The position numbers and the translations under genes were made by a program. Below the pieces are notes generated by a model. That model made no database searches, was not told the origin of the DNA, and worked only from the letters and a program-made list of their open reading frames with translations. Shown here piece after piece: positions 26,965-34,883 of a stretch of DNA of 64,000 bases. Source of the stretch: Arenibacter palladensis (GTDB lineage: Bacteria; Bacteroidota; Bacteroidia; Flavobacteriales; Flavobacteriaceae); assembly GCF_900129275.1 (NCBI RefSeq), contig NZ_FQUX01000001.1, positions 1,054,001 through 1,118,000 on the forward strand, written 5' to 3'. Position 1 is the stretch's first letter. Each line of letters starts with the position of its first letter.

Positions 26965-28233
26965 TTGAAAAGTCTTTCGGAAAGGGATCAGAAACACCTT
27001 TGGCACCCGCTTACGCAGCATAAACTGCATCCTAAAATGCTGGGTATTGTTAAGGCAAAAGGAGCGGTTTTAGTAGATGAGCACGGCAAGGAATATATAG
27101 ATGGCATATCTTCATGGTACACCAGTGTCTATGGCCATTGCAATGATGCCATTATAGCCAAGGTATATGCGCAAATGCAGCAGTTGGATCAGGTGGTCTT
27201 TAGTGGATTTACCCATGAACCTGCCATAGCGCTCTCAGAAGCCCTTATTTCGTTGCTACCGCAAAATCAGGAAAAATTGTTTTTTTCCGATAATGGTTCC
27301 ACTGCAACCGAAATCGGGATTAAGATGGCATTACAGTACCATCATAATTTGGGAAAAAAGCGTTCTGTTTTATTGGCGTTTGAAGATGGTTTTCATGGCG
27401 ATACCTTTGGGGCGATGTCCGTCTCTGGACTGTCTGTTTATAACGGTCCTTTTGAGGATTATTTTATTGATGTAAAAAGGATTCCAGTTCCTACGGAGGA
27501 CAATCTTGGGAGCCTTTTACATGAATTGGAAAATACCATGGATCTTGATGCCGTTGCCGGATTTATTTACGAACCCTTGGTACAGGGAGCTGCAGCCATG
27601 AAAATGCACAAAGCGGAGCATTTGGAGAAAATTTTGAAAGTGGTAAAATCGCATGGGGTTTTGACCATTGCCGATGAGGTGATGACGGGCTTCGGTAAGA
27701 CCGGAAGATATTTTGCTTCGGATCATATGACGGAGAAGCCCGATATTATCTGTATGTCCAAGGCTCTTACGGCCGGGATGCTTCCCATGGCGGTGACCAG
27801 TTGTACCCAGAAAGTTTATGATGCCTTTTATAGCGATGACATTGCAAAGGGACTTTTTCATGGCCATACCTATACCGCAAACCCCTTGGCCTGTGCCGCT
27901 GCCTTGGCGGGAATTGAATTGTTGACCTCAGAGGAAATTCAAAAAAATATAGGTCGAATAATACAATGGCACCAAAAGTTTGATGCCGAAATTAAAGATC
28001 ACCCTAAGGTGGCTGCCACTAGACAGACCGGTATAATCTATGCCTTGGATCTTGATGTTGTTATGGAGCGCTATGGAAATGTTAGGGACAAACTGTTTCA
28101 ACATTTTATGGGTTCCGGTGTATTTTTGCGGCCCTTAGGAAATACCATATATATTTCGGCACCCTATATTATTACCAAAGATGAAATGCAAAGGATATAC
28201 GATAGTATAAGGGAAGTCCTTGAAAAATTTTGA
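26965..28233 (+). CDS. bioA: Adenosylmethionine-8-amino-7-oxononanoate aminotransferase
   Basis: A 422-aa class-III aminotransferase. Evidence: HLWHPLTQHK near the N-terminus (BioA hallmark), GISSWYTSVYGH, DNGSTATEIGIKMALQ, IADEVMTGFGKTG and the PLP lysine in CMSKALTAGMLP near residue 265. The start is TTG at 26965; no ATG fits the conserved N-terminus. It follows bioD after 139 nt, and its stop is followed after 3 nt by the ketoacyl synthase gene. Confidence 0.95.
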   Translation: MKSLSERDQKHLWHPLTQHKLHPKMLGIVKAKGAVLVDEHGKEYIDGISSWYTSVYGHCNDAIIAKVYAQMQQLDQVVFSGFTHEPAIALSEALISLLPQNQEKLFFSDNGSTATEIGIKMALQYHHNLGKKRSVLLAFEDGFHGDTFGAMSVSGLSVYNGPFEDYFIDVKRIPVPTEDNLGSLLHELENTMDLDAVAGFIYEPLVQGAAAMKMHKAEHLEKILKVVKSHGVLTIADEVMTGFGKTGRYFASDHMTEKPDIICMSKALTAGMLPMAVTSCTQKVYDAFYSDDIAKGLFHGHTYTANPLACAAALAGIELLTSEEIQKNIGRIIQWHQKFDAEIKDHPKVAATRQTGIIYALDLDVVMERYGNVRDKLFQHFMGSGVFLRPLGNTIYISAPYIITKDEMQRIYDSIREVLEKF

Positions 28234-28236
28234 TGA

Positions 28237-29406
28237 ATGCAGAACGAATCTATTTATATCACCGCATTGTCTTCCATTTCTCCTTTAGGAATTTCTTTGA
28301 AGGAGACCTGGGAAAATTATAAGTGTCCAGACCATTTTTTGCAACAGAAAAGCTATGGCGATCTAACCGCCTGGGGTTCCGCCTTGGCAGAAGATTCTCG
28401 ACAGAAGATAGAGGAATTACAAAATTCAGATTCCAAATATAAAAACTTGGACCCCTCTGTACTGTATGCTATTTATGCGTCTAGGGATGCCATAGGACAA
28501 GCTGGTTGGAAGGATGACGATTTTGGAGTAAACATTGGCTCCTCCAGGGGCGCTACCGGACTTTTTGAAAAATACCATAGCGAATTTATCCAAAATGGCG
28601 AGGCCTCTACCTTGTCCTCACCTACTACGACTTTGGGTAATATTTCATCATGGGTCGCCCATGACCTACAGACCCGAGGCCCAGAGATATCACATTCCAT
28701 TACTTGTTCCACTGCCCTGCATTCCCTCTTGAACGGTGTGGCATGGTTGAAAAGTGGTATGGCCAATAAATTTTTGGTAGGGGGCAGCGAGGCGCCATTA
28801 ACGCCCTTTACCATTGCACAGATGAAGGCCTTAAAAGTCTATTCGCGGTATGCAGCCAACGACCCTGAGGGTTATCCTTGTCGCGCTTTGGATCTGAACA
28901 AGAAACAGAATACTATGGTTTTGGGTGAAGCTGCTTCCATGGCCTGTTTGGAGAAAGGCAATATTCAAAATGCCCTTGCCCGTATTGAAGGCCTGGGATA
29001 CGCTACTGAAATACTGGAGCACAATATTAGCATTTCCTCTGATGCCGTCTGTTTTCAGCGATCCATGAAAATGGCTTTGGGCGGGATAGATCCCAAGGAG
29101 GTAGATGTGGTGGTATTGCATGCTCCGGGAACCATTAAAGGGGATTTGTCAGAAGTGGCGGCTATCAAGAAAATATTTGGAAAAGACATGCCAGCCTTGA
29201 CCACCAACAAGTGGAAAGTAGGGCATTCCTTTGGTGCCTCGGGAATGTTGAGTTTGGAATTGGCGGTGTTGATGTTGCAACATCAAGAGTTTATTGGAGT
29301 GCCATATGTGAAGTACGATGCTATGCCAAAACAGATCAACAAAGTAATGGTAAACGCAGTGGGTTTTGGCGGTAATGCGGTGAGTGTTCTTTTGGGCAAG
29401 ATTTAA
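28237..29406 (+). CDS. Beta-ketoacyl-ACP synthase-like protein in the biotin cluster
   Basis: A 389-aa thiolase-fold protein. The Cys nucleophile is in SITCSTALHS (about residue 157). The first His is in VVVLHAPGTIKGDL (about 294) and the second in KVGHSFGASG (about 328), so the C-H-H triad of a decarboxylating KAS is intact. It is shorter than FabF and lacks some usual N-terminal segments. The position directly after bioA (3 nt) suggests a role in making or taking up the pimeloyl precursor (inference); no bioC or bioH is visible. Its last 74 nt are duplicated at 30099-30172. Confidence 0.85.
   Translation: MQNESIYITALSSISPLGISLKETWENYKCPDHFLQQKSYGDLTAWGSALAEDSRQKIEELQNSDSKYKNLDPSVLYAIYASRDAIGQAGWKDDDFGVNIGSSRGATGLFEKYHSEFIQNGEASTLSSPTTTLGNISSWVAHDLQTRGPEISHSITCSTALHSLLNGVAWLKSGMANKFLVGGSEAPLTPFTIAQMKALKVYSRYAANDPEGYPCRALDLNKKQNTMVLGEAASMACLEKGNIQNALARIEGLGYATEILEHNISISSDAVCFQRSMKMALGGIDPKEVDVVVLHAPGTIKGDLSEVAAIKKIFGKDMPALTTNKWKVGHSFGASGMLSLELAVLMLQHQEFIGVPYVKYDAMPKQINKVMVNAVGFGGNAVSVLLGKI
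29333..29406 (+). repeat. Left copy of a 74-nt direct repeat (3' end of the ketoacyl synthase gene)
   Basis: This is the functional 3' end of the gene, ending in GGGCAAGATTTAA. It matches 30099-30172 at 67 of 74 positions. All internal differences are silent (third codon positions); only the last codon before the stop differs (Ile or Pro). Upstream of 29333 and downstream of 29406 the similarity stops abruptly. The two copies flank the ParE/antitoxin pair. Confidence 0.85.
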
Positions 29407-29510
29407 TTGTAGTAGCAATCGGAACTAAGAGAAATCTGTTGTACCATACTATTGGGGGGAGTCTTTATAATAAATTCTACAGCTAATAAGGTATGGGACA
29501 GAATTTAGAA

Positions 29511-29801
29511 TTATCTTTTCTTTTTCTTTGGATTTTGCCAAGTGTTGAACACGGAATAAACAATCACTTTTTTATTGGTGATTTCATATATAATTAAGAA
29601 TGGAAAGCGTTTTAAAAATGCTTCTCTATAGGGTTTACGTTTTTGGGGAAAGCATTTGGGGTTGGCTATAATTCGTTCAAAATAGAAATCCAAATGTTCC
29701 AAGAATTCCTCGCCTAAACCAATTCTTTTTTCCTCGTAATAGAGATAGGCTTCAATTATTTCTAGATTGGCATCGTTTATAACCTCTAAACTATATGCCA
29801 T
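29511..29801 (-). CDS. RelE/ParE-type toxin
   Basis: A 96-aa protein starting MAYSLEVINDANLEIIEA. The ParE/RelE fold is seen in the two N-terminal helices (EAYLYYEEKRIGLGEEFLEHLD) and the C-terminal strands (FPFLIIYEITNKKVIVYSVF). A longer frame opens at 29843, but 29801 is right: the ATG shares a base with the antitoxin stop (TAATG), the usual coupling. Target (gyrase or ribosome-bound mRNA) cannot be decided. Confidence 0.85.
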   Translation of the reverse strand: MAYSLEVINDANLEIIEAYLYYEEKRIGLGEEFLEHLDFYFERIIANPKCFPQKRKPYREAFLKRFPFLIIYEITNKKVIVYSVFNTWQNPKKKKR

Positions 29802-30037
29802 TATTGTGCAGCATTTCTGGCGTTTTGTTTGACTTGTTCCCAAGTTAATGCATTACTTTCTTCATTGACATGGGCTTCCTTACGCTTATCGATCATTTGA
29901 TATTGTTCTTCACTTAAAGTAAGCTCTTGCTCGTCATTTTGATAGCTTTCCGCTAATGCTTTAATCATTTTTAAAAGCCTTATGTCTGCCTTATCTATAT
30001 ATTCCCGGACCGTATTTCTTAAATCGATGCTTGCCAT
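29801..30037 (-). CDS. Antitoxin of the ParE/RelE-like pair
   Basis: A 78-aa helical protein starting MASIDLRNTVREYIDKADIRLLK, with an acidic C-terminus (NEESNALTWEQVKQNARNAAQ), typical of small addiction-module antitoxins of Bacteroidota. It overlaps the toxin start by one base. It lies inside the segment bounded by the 74-nt direct repeats and reads against the biotin genes. Confidence 0.78.
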   Translation of the reverse strand: MASIDLRNTVREYIDKADIRLLKMIKALAESYQNDEQELTLSEEQYQMIDKRKEAHVNEESNALTWEQVKQNARNAAQ

Positions 30038-30098
30038 AATAACTTCTTATTTCTTAAAGTAAAGATACAATTTATGTTCCAAAAGTTTCTTTCCATTG

Positions 30099-30172
30099 AG
30101 ATCAATAAAGTAATGGTAAACGCAGTTGGCTTTGGGGGGAATGCGGTGAGTGTTCTTTTGGGCAAGCCTTAA
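30099..30172 (+). pseudogene. Displaced 3' end of a ketoacyl synthase gene (right copy of the direct repeat)
   Basis: Reads INKVMVNAVGFGGNAVSVLL then GKP and a stop, matching the C-terminus of the gene at 28237-29406. It begins abruptly at 30099 without any upstream coding part, so it is an orphan fragment. Because almost all differences to the left copy are silent, it looks like the end of a functional homologue, e.g. the original end of the gene before the toxin-antitoxin segment with its own 3' end moved in. Confidence 0.8.
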
Positions 30173-30289
30173 CTCTCTTTTGGCGGGTTTTTATTGATAT
30201 GTCAACCCATTTTTTGGTCAATTCTTGGCTAACTTATGTTCTAAAAGCAGTTGAAAACTGCAATAATCGACGAATTAAGGAATGGAATT

Positions 30290-30321
30290 TTGCAATTTCT
30301 GCGGATATTAGGTTATTTTTG
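30290..30321 (+). promoter_or_regulatory. Candidate bioB promoter
   Basis: TTG at 30290-30292 and TATTTTTG at 30314-30321 match the Bacteroidota -33/-7 pattern with a 21-nt spacer. It gives bioB its own promoter and a leader of about 215 nt that contains the structured element 30338-30525. Confidence 0.45.
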
Positions 30322-30337
30322 ACCCCTAAATAAATGT

Positions 30338-30525
30338 TGGCTTAGGGATTGCAGCGGCATCCTTTTTATGTTTACCGCGCCTGGCGAAGGTAAACTGAAA
30401 AAGATATAGCGGAAAGCCCGACCCCGACTTCCTTGCCTCCCAACACCTACAAGGAGGACCTGCAAGGTCTTGACGACCTTGTAGGTCTACACCTTGCAGG
30501 AGAGGGCAAGGAAGTTGGGGAAAGC
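30338..30525 (+). ncRNA. Strongly structured leader/intergenic element before bioB
   Basis: Three layers of pairing are visible. First, TTTACC pairs with GGTAAA (near 30371-30395), with a T-run and AAAAAGAT around them. Second, CCCCGACTTCCTTGCC (30422-30437) pairs with GGCAAGGAAGTTGGGG (30505-30520). Third, inside it, CCTACAAGG and CCTGCAAGG pair with CCTTGTAGG and CCTTGCAGG, so two alternative or interleaved stems are possible. The phrase atatagcggaaagcccgac is of a kind I associate with a structured intergenic RNA family of Flavobacteria (Flavo-1-like), but I cannot confirm this. There is no intrinsic terminator before the bioB ATG. Confidence 0.45.
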
Positions 30526-30542
30526 CCCAAGAACTAAAAAGT

Positions 30543-31637
30543 ATGAGCGAAGTAAGACATAACTGGACCAAACAGGAAATACTGGATATTTACAACAAAC
30601 CCTTTATGGAGCTGCTATACGAGGCGGCTACCGTACATAGGGAAAACCATGACCCCAATACGGTTCAGGTATCTACCTTGCTATCTATTAAAACAGGGGG
30701 GTGCCCTGAGGATTGCGGATACTGTCCACAGGCTGCACGCTACCACACCAAAGTGGAGGGCAACGACCTTATGACCGTGTCCCAAGTAAAGGCCCAGGCC
30801 TTGCGCGCTAAAACCGCAGGAAGCTCTAGGGTGTGTATGGGAGCTGCATGGAGGAACGTTAAGGACGGACCCGAGTTTGATCAGGTGTTGGAAATGGTAC
30901 GTACCATTAACAAACTGGATATGGAGGTTTGCTGTACTTTGGGAATGATTACAGAAAATCAGGCGCATCGTTTGGCGGAAGCCGGACTTTATGCTTACAA
31001 CCATAATTTGGATACTTCCGAGGACTACTATAAAGATGTTATTTCTACCCGTGCTTTTAAGGACCGTTTGGATACCATAGACAATGTACGTAAAAGTAAT
31101 GTTACCGTTTGTAGCGGTGGTATTATTGGTATGGGCGAGGCTTTGGAAGATAGGGCGGGCATGTTGGTGGCGCTTTCCACCTTGGACCCGCAGCCGGAAT
31201 CCGTGCCTATCAACGCACTCGTAGCCGTTGAGGGTACCCCTATGGCCGATTTGCCCCCAATTCCAATATGGGATATGGTGCGTATGGTGGCCACTACCCG
31301 TATTGTAATGCCCGAAACCCAGGTTCGTTTGTCGGCCGGGCGTACACAAATGAGTAGGGAAGGTCAGGCCATGTGTTTCTTTGCAGGTGCCAACTCTATT
31401 TTTGCAGGGGACAAATTGTTGACTACCCCTAATCCTGACGTTAACGAGGATATGGCTATGTTTAAGCTTTTGGGGCTAAACCCACAAAAGCCCTTTACCA
31501 AGGTTTCCCAGCCAAAAACAGTGGAAGCGGAGGACTCCCAATACCAGGCCAAGGGCGAAAAGCCAAAATGGACCAGGCCTGGACATACCATTGATAGGAA
31601 CGAAGCCGCTAAAAAGAAGGCCAATCTTACTGAGTAA
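30543..31637 (+). CDS. bioB: Biotin synthase
   Basis: A 364-aa radical-SAM enzyme that inserts sulfur into dethiobiotin. The 4Fe-4S/SAM motif CPEDCGYC uses Cys54, Cys58 and Cys61. Further conserved blocks are VCMGAAWRN, CCTLGMI, YNHNLDTSEDYY, and the [2Fe-2S] ligand Arg in VRLSAGR. A Lys/Glu-rich tail of about 45 residues extends past the core. It is separated from bioA and the ketoacyl synthase by the toxin-antitoxin insertion and appears to have its own promoter. Confidence 0.96.
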   Translation: MSEVRHNWTKQEILDIYNKPFMELLYEAATVHRENHDPNTVQVSTLLSIKTGGCPEDCGYCPQAARYHTKVEGNDLMTVSQVKAQALRAKTAGSSRVCMGAAWRNVKDGPEFDQVLEMVRTINKLDMEVCCTLGMITENQAHRLAEAGLYAYNHNLDTSEDYYKDVISTRAFKDRLDTIDNVRKSNVTVCSGGIIGMGEALEDRAGMLVALSTLDPQPESVPINALVAVEGTPMADLPPIPIWDMVRMVATTRIVMPETQVRLSAGRTQMSREGQAMCFFAGANSIFAGDKLLTTPNPDVNEDMAMFKLLGLNPQKPFTKVSQPKTVEAEDSQYQAKGEKPKWTRPGHTIDRNEAAKKKANLTE

Positions 31638-31681
31638 TCCTATATTGGATTATAATTTTAAGATAATTATTTTAGGTTTTT

Positions 31682-31689
31682 TAACTTTG
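31682..31689 (+). promoter_or_regulatory. Candidate -7 box of the JmjC/cupin gene
   Basis: TAACTTTG fits TAnnTTTG and lies 23 nt before the TTG start at 31713. No matching -33 TTG at the usual spacing was seen. Confidence 0.4.
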
Positions 31690-31712
31690 CTAGCTTAAAC
31701 AACCAGATTAGA

Positions 31713-32570
31713 TTGAACTTAAAGGAGATTCCAAGGGTAGCTAATATCACCAAAGAAGAGTTTCTCAACGACTATTTTAGGCCACAGAGACCGGTGGTCA
31801 TAGAAAAGTGTATTGAGGAATGGCCGGCTTATTCCAAATGGAGTTTTGAATATATGAGGCATGTGGCTGGTAACAAGACAGTTCCGCTATATGATGATCG
31901 TCCCGTACATCATAAGGACGGATTTAACGAGCCCCATGCCACCATGAAAATGTCCGATTATTTGGACCTTTTGCAAAGCGAGCCTACCAAATACCGTATT
32001 TTTCTATGGAATATTCTTAAGGAGGTTCCGGAGCTTCAAAAGGATTATACGTTTCCAGATTTTGGCCTTAACTTAATGAAGGGCCTGCCCATGCTTTTTT
32101 TTGGAGGGACCAATTCCCATACCTTTATGCATTATGACATTGATCTGGCCAACATTTTTCATTTTCATTTTGCGGGAAAAAAAGAGATCATTCTTTTTTC
32201 CCAATCGGAAAATAAATATTTGTATAAGGTACCGCATTCGTTGATAACCCATGAGAGCATTGATTTTTCCAATCCCGATTATGAAAAATGGCCTGCATTA
32301 AAAAATGCATCCGGGTTTAAAACCCATTTGGAACATGGGGAGGTCTTGTATATGCCTGAAGGTTATTGGCATTATATGAAATATATTACCCCTGGTTTTT
32401 CTATGAGTTTACGGGCAATAGCAAGAAATCCGGCAAACTTGGGGCGCGCCTTCTACAATGTATTGGTCATGCGTTACTACGATAATATTATGCGAAAATT
32501 AAAAGGACAGGAGTGGATAGATTGGAAGAATGAACAGGCTATAGAAAGGACAAATAAACAGTTGTCCTAG
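31713..32570 (+). CDS. Cupin/JmjC-like Fe(II)/2-oxoglutarate oxygenase
   Basis: A 285-aa protein with the JmjC-type fold: the N-terminal RPQRPVVIEKCIEEWPAY, then the iron ligands in MHYDIDLANIFHFHF (HxD near residue 141) and the distal His in MPEGYWHYMKY (near 217). The family hydroxylates protein or small-molecule substrates; the substrate here is unknown. The start is TTG at 31713, the only start matching the conserved N-terminus. It lies 75 nt after bioB but seems to have its own promoter. Confidence 0.83.
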   Translation: MNLKEIPRVANITKEEFLNDYFRPQRPVVIEKCIEEWPAYSKWSFEYMRHVAGNKTVPLYDDRPVHHKDGFNEPHATMKMSDYLDLLQSEPTKYRIFLWNILKEVPELQKDYTFPDFGLNLMKGLPMLFFGGTNSHTFMHYDIDLANIFHFHFAGKKEIILFSQSENKYLYKVPHSLITHESIDFSNPDYEKWPALKNASGFKTHLEHGEVLYMPEGYWHYMKYITPGFSMSLRAIARNPANLGRAFYNVLVMRYYDNIMRKLKGQEWIDWKNEQAIERTNKQLS

Positions 32571-32592
32571 GTATTATATGTAAGGAAAGGAA

Positions 32593-32600
32593 TATCTTTG
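32593..32600 (+). promoter_or_regulatory. Candidate -7 box of the small OMP gene
   Basis: TATCTTTG fits TAnnTTTG and lies 35 nt before ATG 32636, a normal leader length in this phylum. Confidence 0.45.
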
Positions 32601-32635
32601 TCCCCTTTAAATAAAATTACATTAAGAAGATAATT

Positions 32636-33133
32636 ATGAGAAAATTATTGTTTGCATTGGTATTTGTTTTGGCTGTGTCATCTGTTAATGCACAGGCTTT
32701 TGAAGGTAAGGAAGATATGAAATTTCAGATAGGGGCCAATTTTCAGGACAATGGTTCTGGAATTGTTGTTACCTATGATTATGGTTTGGGGGAGAACTTC
32801 TCTCTTGGTCTGTCCTCTTCCTACGTATTGGGGGTGGCAGAATTGATCGATGCCGATTTTGGGGACAGAATAGACCTAAAGGCAAGGTTCAATGCCAATT
32901 TGGGCAGTGTTTTTCAGTTAGGGGACAATGTGGATATTTATCCTGGATTGGACCTTGGTCTTAAGAATTTTGGAGGTCATTTGGGGGTGCGCTACTTTTT
33001 CAGCGATGGCTTTGGTGTGTTTACCGAACTGGGCGTACCACTTGCAAAGTATAAAACGGAAGATTTGAGTCCTGCAGAAGAATTGCACAATCAGTTTGTC
33101 TTCAGCTTGGGAGCGTCTTTTAACCTTAATTAA
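32636..33133 (+). CDS. Small outer-membrane beta-barrel protein (DUF6646-like)
   Basis: A 165-aa protein with a signal peptide (LLFALVFVLAVSSVNAQ) and a mature part of alternating strands (MKFQIGANFQDNG, FSLGLSSSYVLG, GGHLGVRYFF), ending FVFSLGASFNLN as in 8-strand barrels. The wording of the N-terminus fits a Flavobacteria-specific family I know as DUF6646. Function unknown. Confidence 0.72.
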   Translation: MRKLLFALVFVLAVSSVNAQAFEGKEDMKFQIGANFQDNGSGIVVTYDYGLGENFSLGLSSSYVLGVAELIDADFGDRIDLKARFNANLGSVFQLGDNVDIYPGLDLGLKNFGGHLGVRYFFSDGFGVFTELGVPLAKYKTEDLSPAEELHNQFVFSLGASFNLN

Positions 33134-33182
33134 GGTATATGATCTTTCGCCCTCTCCCACAAGAGGGGGTGGAAGGTCAATT

Positions 33183-33665
33183 TTATTTATTGGGAACTAG
33201 TTCGTATACTTTTTCATAGACCAATCCACTTTCCCATCCTCGGTACAAAAGATAATCTGCGAGCTTTTTTCGCCTTTTTTGTAGGTCCTTTTCCCTTATT
33301 TCGGCCAAGCGTTTTTTTGCCAAGGCATTAAACGTTTTAATGTATTCTTTGGGTTCTATTTCCTTCAGGGCCATGTTTATATTGTATTTGGAAATCTCCC
33401 TGTGTTTCAACTCGTTTACAATTCTGTTTTTGCCCCATTTTTTAATATTGAATTTTCCCCTGGCGTAACTTTTGGCAAAGCGTTCCTCATTTAGAAAATT
33501 TTCTTGGATCAAGTGTGCTATTATTAGGTCTATGGCCTGGGGAATCATATGCATTTCCCTAAGTTTGGAAATTACCTCCTTATGACAACGGTCCTGATAG
33601 GCGCAATACCCTTCCAACTTTTTGGTGGCTTCATCTACGGAATAGGATTTTTTTGGTGAAATCAT
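33183..33665 (-). CDS. recX: Regulatory protein RecX
   Basis: A 160-aa basic, all-helical protein with three RecX repeats: LEGYCAYQDRCHKEVISKL, a middle one with EERFAKSYARGKFNIKKWGK, and the C-terminal KLADYLLYRGWESGLVYEKV. RecX binds RecA filaments and limits their activity. It converges with the small OMP gene. No recA is in view. Confidence 0.88.
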   Translation of the reverse strand: MISPKKSYSVDEATKKLEGYCAYQDRCHKEVISKLREMHMIPQAIDLIIAHLIQENFLNEERFAKSYARGKFNIKKWGKNRIVNELKHREISKYNINMALKEIEPKEYIKTFNALAKKRLAEIREKDLQKRRKKLADYLLYRGWESGLVYEKVYELVPNK

Positions 33666-33879
33666 TAGTTAATAAAGCTGAGGATGGTCAATTGTTCCCA
33701 TTATTTCTTTGAAGTATTTCTGTAAATATACGGTGGTTTAAGGAATTGATAAATCTGGCCCTGAATTTTATTAAAGGCCTTAAAGTTTCTGGGTTATTAG
33801 TGCGGTTATTTTGGGGGTGTTAATTGGTGAAGTAGTCATATTGTAATTATATTTACGACTCATAAAAACAAGCTCTAAA

Positions 33880-34818
33880 ATGAATAATAAATTTAAGATG
33901 TGTGTGGTAGTATTTGGCTTTATAATGGCTTTTACTACTTTGTCCTTTGCCCAACAAATTAACCCCATAGAAGGCCGTTGGGATGTGGTTATTTCCCAAG
34001 AGGGGAAAGAACTTCCTTCCTGGTTGGAAATCCGTCATTCCGGATCACGAACTTTGGTAGGCCGGTTTGTTTATGCCATGGGTAGTGCCAGGCCAATTTC
34101 AGAGGTAAAGATGAAAGACGGAAAATTTAGTTTTGCCATTCCCCCACAATGGGAAAGTGGCGATAGTTACATGGAATTTGAAGGCACTATGAGTGGTGAT
34201 AAATTATCAGGGACCATGTTGTACACCAATGGTAAGACCTATAACTGGGTGGCCACACGTGCCCCTAAGTTGGAGTATACTAAAAACCCAAAGTGGGGCA
34301 AGCCCATTAAATTGTTCAATGGAAAGGATTTAAGTGGATGGCAGGCCATGGGAGAAAACCAATGGATAGTAGAATCAGGGGTGCTAAAAAGCCCTAAATC
34401 GGGATCCAATTTGGTTTCGGAACAAAAGTTCGACGATTTTAAATTGCATTTGGAATTCAAGTATCCCAAGGGGAGTAATAGTGGGGTTTACCTACGAGGA
34501 CGCTATGAGGTGCAGATTACCGATAGTAAGGGGGCAGAGCCTTCGGATGTTGAATATAGTGGCGTATATGGCTTCCTGACCCCAAATGAGGTGGTGGCCA
34601 AGTCCGCTGGGGAATGGCAGGAATATGATATTACCTTGATCGGTAGAAGGGTAACGATAGTGGCCAATGGCACCCAAGTGATCTGTGATCAGATAATTCC
34701 AGGTATTACCGGTGGAGCTTTGGACAGTAAGGAGGGTGAACCAGGACCATTATATTTTCAAGGGGATCACGGTCCTATTGAGTTTAGGAATATAATTGTT
34801 ACTCCGAGGATAGATTAA
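33880..34818 (+). CDS. Exported DUF1080 (3-keto-disaccharide hydrolase-like) protein
   Basis: A 312-aa protein with a signal peptide (VVFGFIMAFTTLSFAQ). Residues about 28-130 are an extra beta domain (GRWDVVISQEGKELPSWLEI). Residues about 140-310 are the DUF1080 jelly-roll fold: LFNGKDLSGWQAMGENQW, FKLHLEFKYPKGSNSGVYLR and a final GPIEFRNIIVTP. Family members cleave 3-keto-glycosides. A second DUF1080 protein is at 60365-60961. Confidence 0.85.
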   Translation: MNNKFKMCVVVFGFIMAFTTLSFAQQINPIEGRWDVVISQEGKELPSWLEIRHSGSRTLVGRFVYAMGSARPISEVKMKDGKFSFAIPPQWESGDSYMEFEGTMSGDKLSGTMLYTNGKTYNWVATRAPKLEYTKNPKWGKPIKLFNGKDLSGWQAMGENQWIVESGVLKSPKSGSNLVSEQKFDDFKLHLEFKYPKGSNSGVYLRGRYEVQITDSKGAEPSDVEYSGVYGFLTPNEVVAKSAGEWQEYDITLIGRRVTIVANGTQVICDQIIPGITGGALDSKEGEPGPLYFQGDHGPIEFRNIIVTPRID

Positions 34819-34848
34819 TTCTGTAGAGTAATTTAATGTGCTAAAACA

Positions 34849-34881
34849 AAAAAAGCGACTCCGTTATGGAAGTCGCTTTTT
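34849..34881. terminator. Bidirectional terminator between convergent genes
   Basis: AAAAAGCGACT and AGTCGCTTTTT pair around ccgttatgga, with A and T runs on the outside. It serves the DUF1080 gene (+) and rng (-), which converge here. Confidence 0.8.
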
Positions 34882-34883
34882 CG

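Noticed and set aside
29407-30098. Insertion sequence or integron cassette between the two repeat copies
   Set aside because: No transposase, integrase or terminal inverted repeat is present; only the toxin-antitoxin pair and its control region.
30681-31349. Long open frame antisense to bioB
   Set aside because: It mirrors the codon pattern of a certain gene (bioB) and gives a His/Thr-rich, meaningless protein.
33148-33172. Terminator between the small OMP gene and recX
   Set aside because: A short CCCTCT/AGAGGG pairing exists, but no T-run follows on either strand, so it was not listed.
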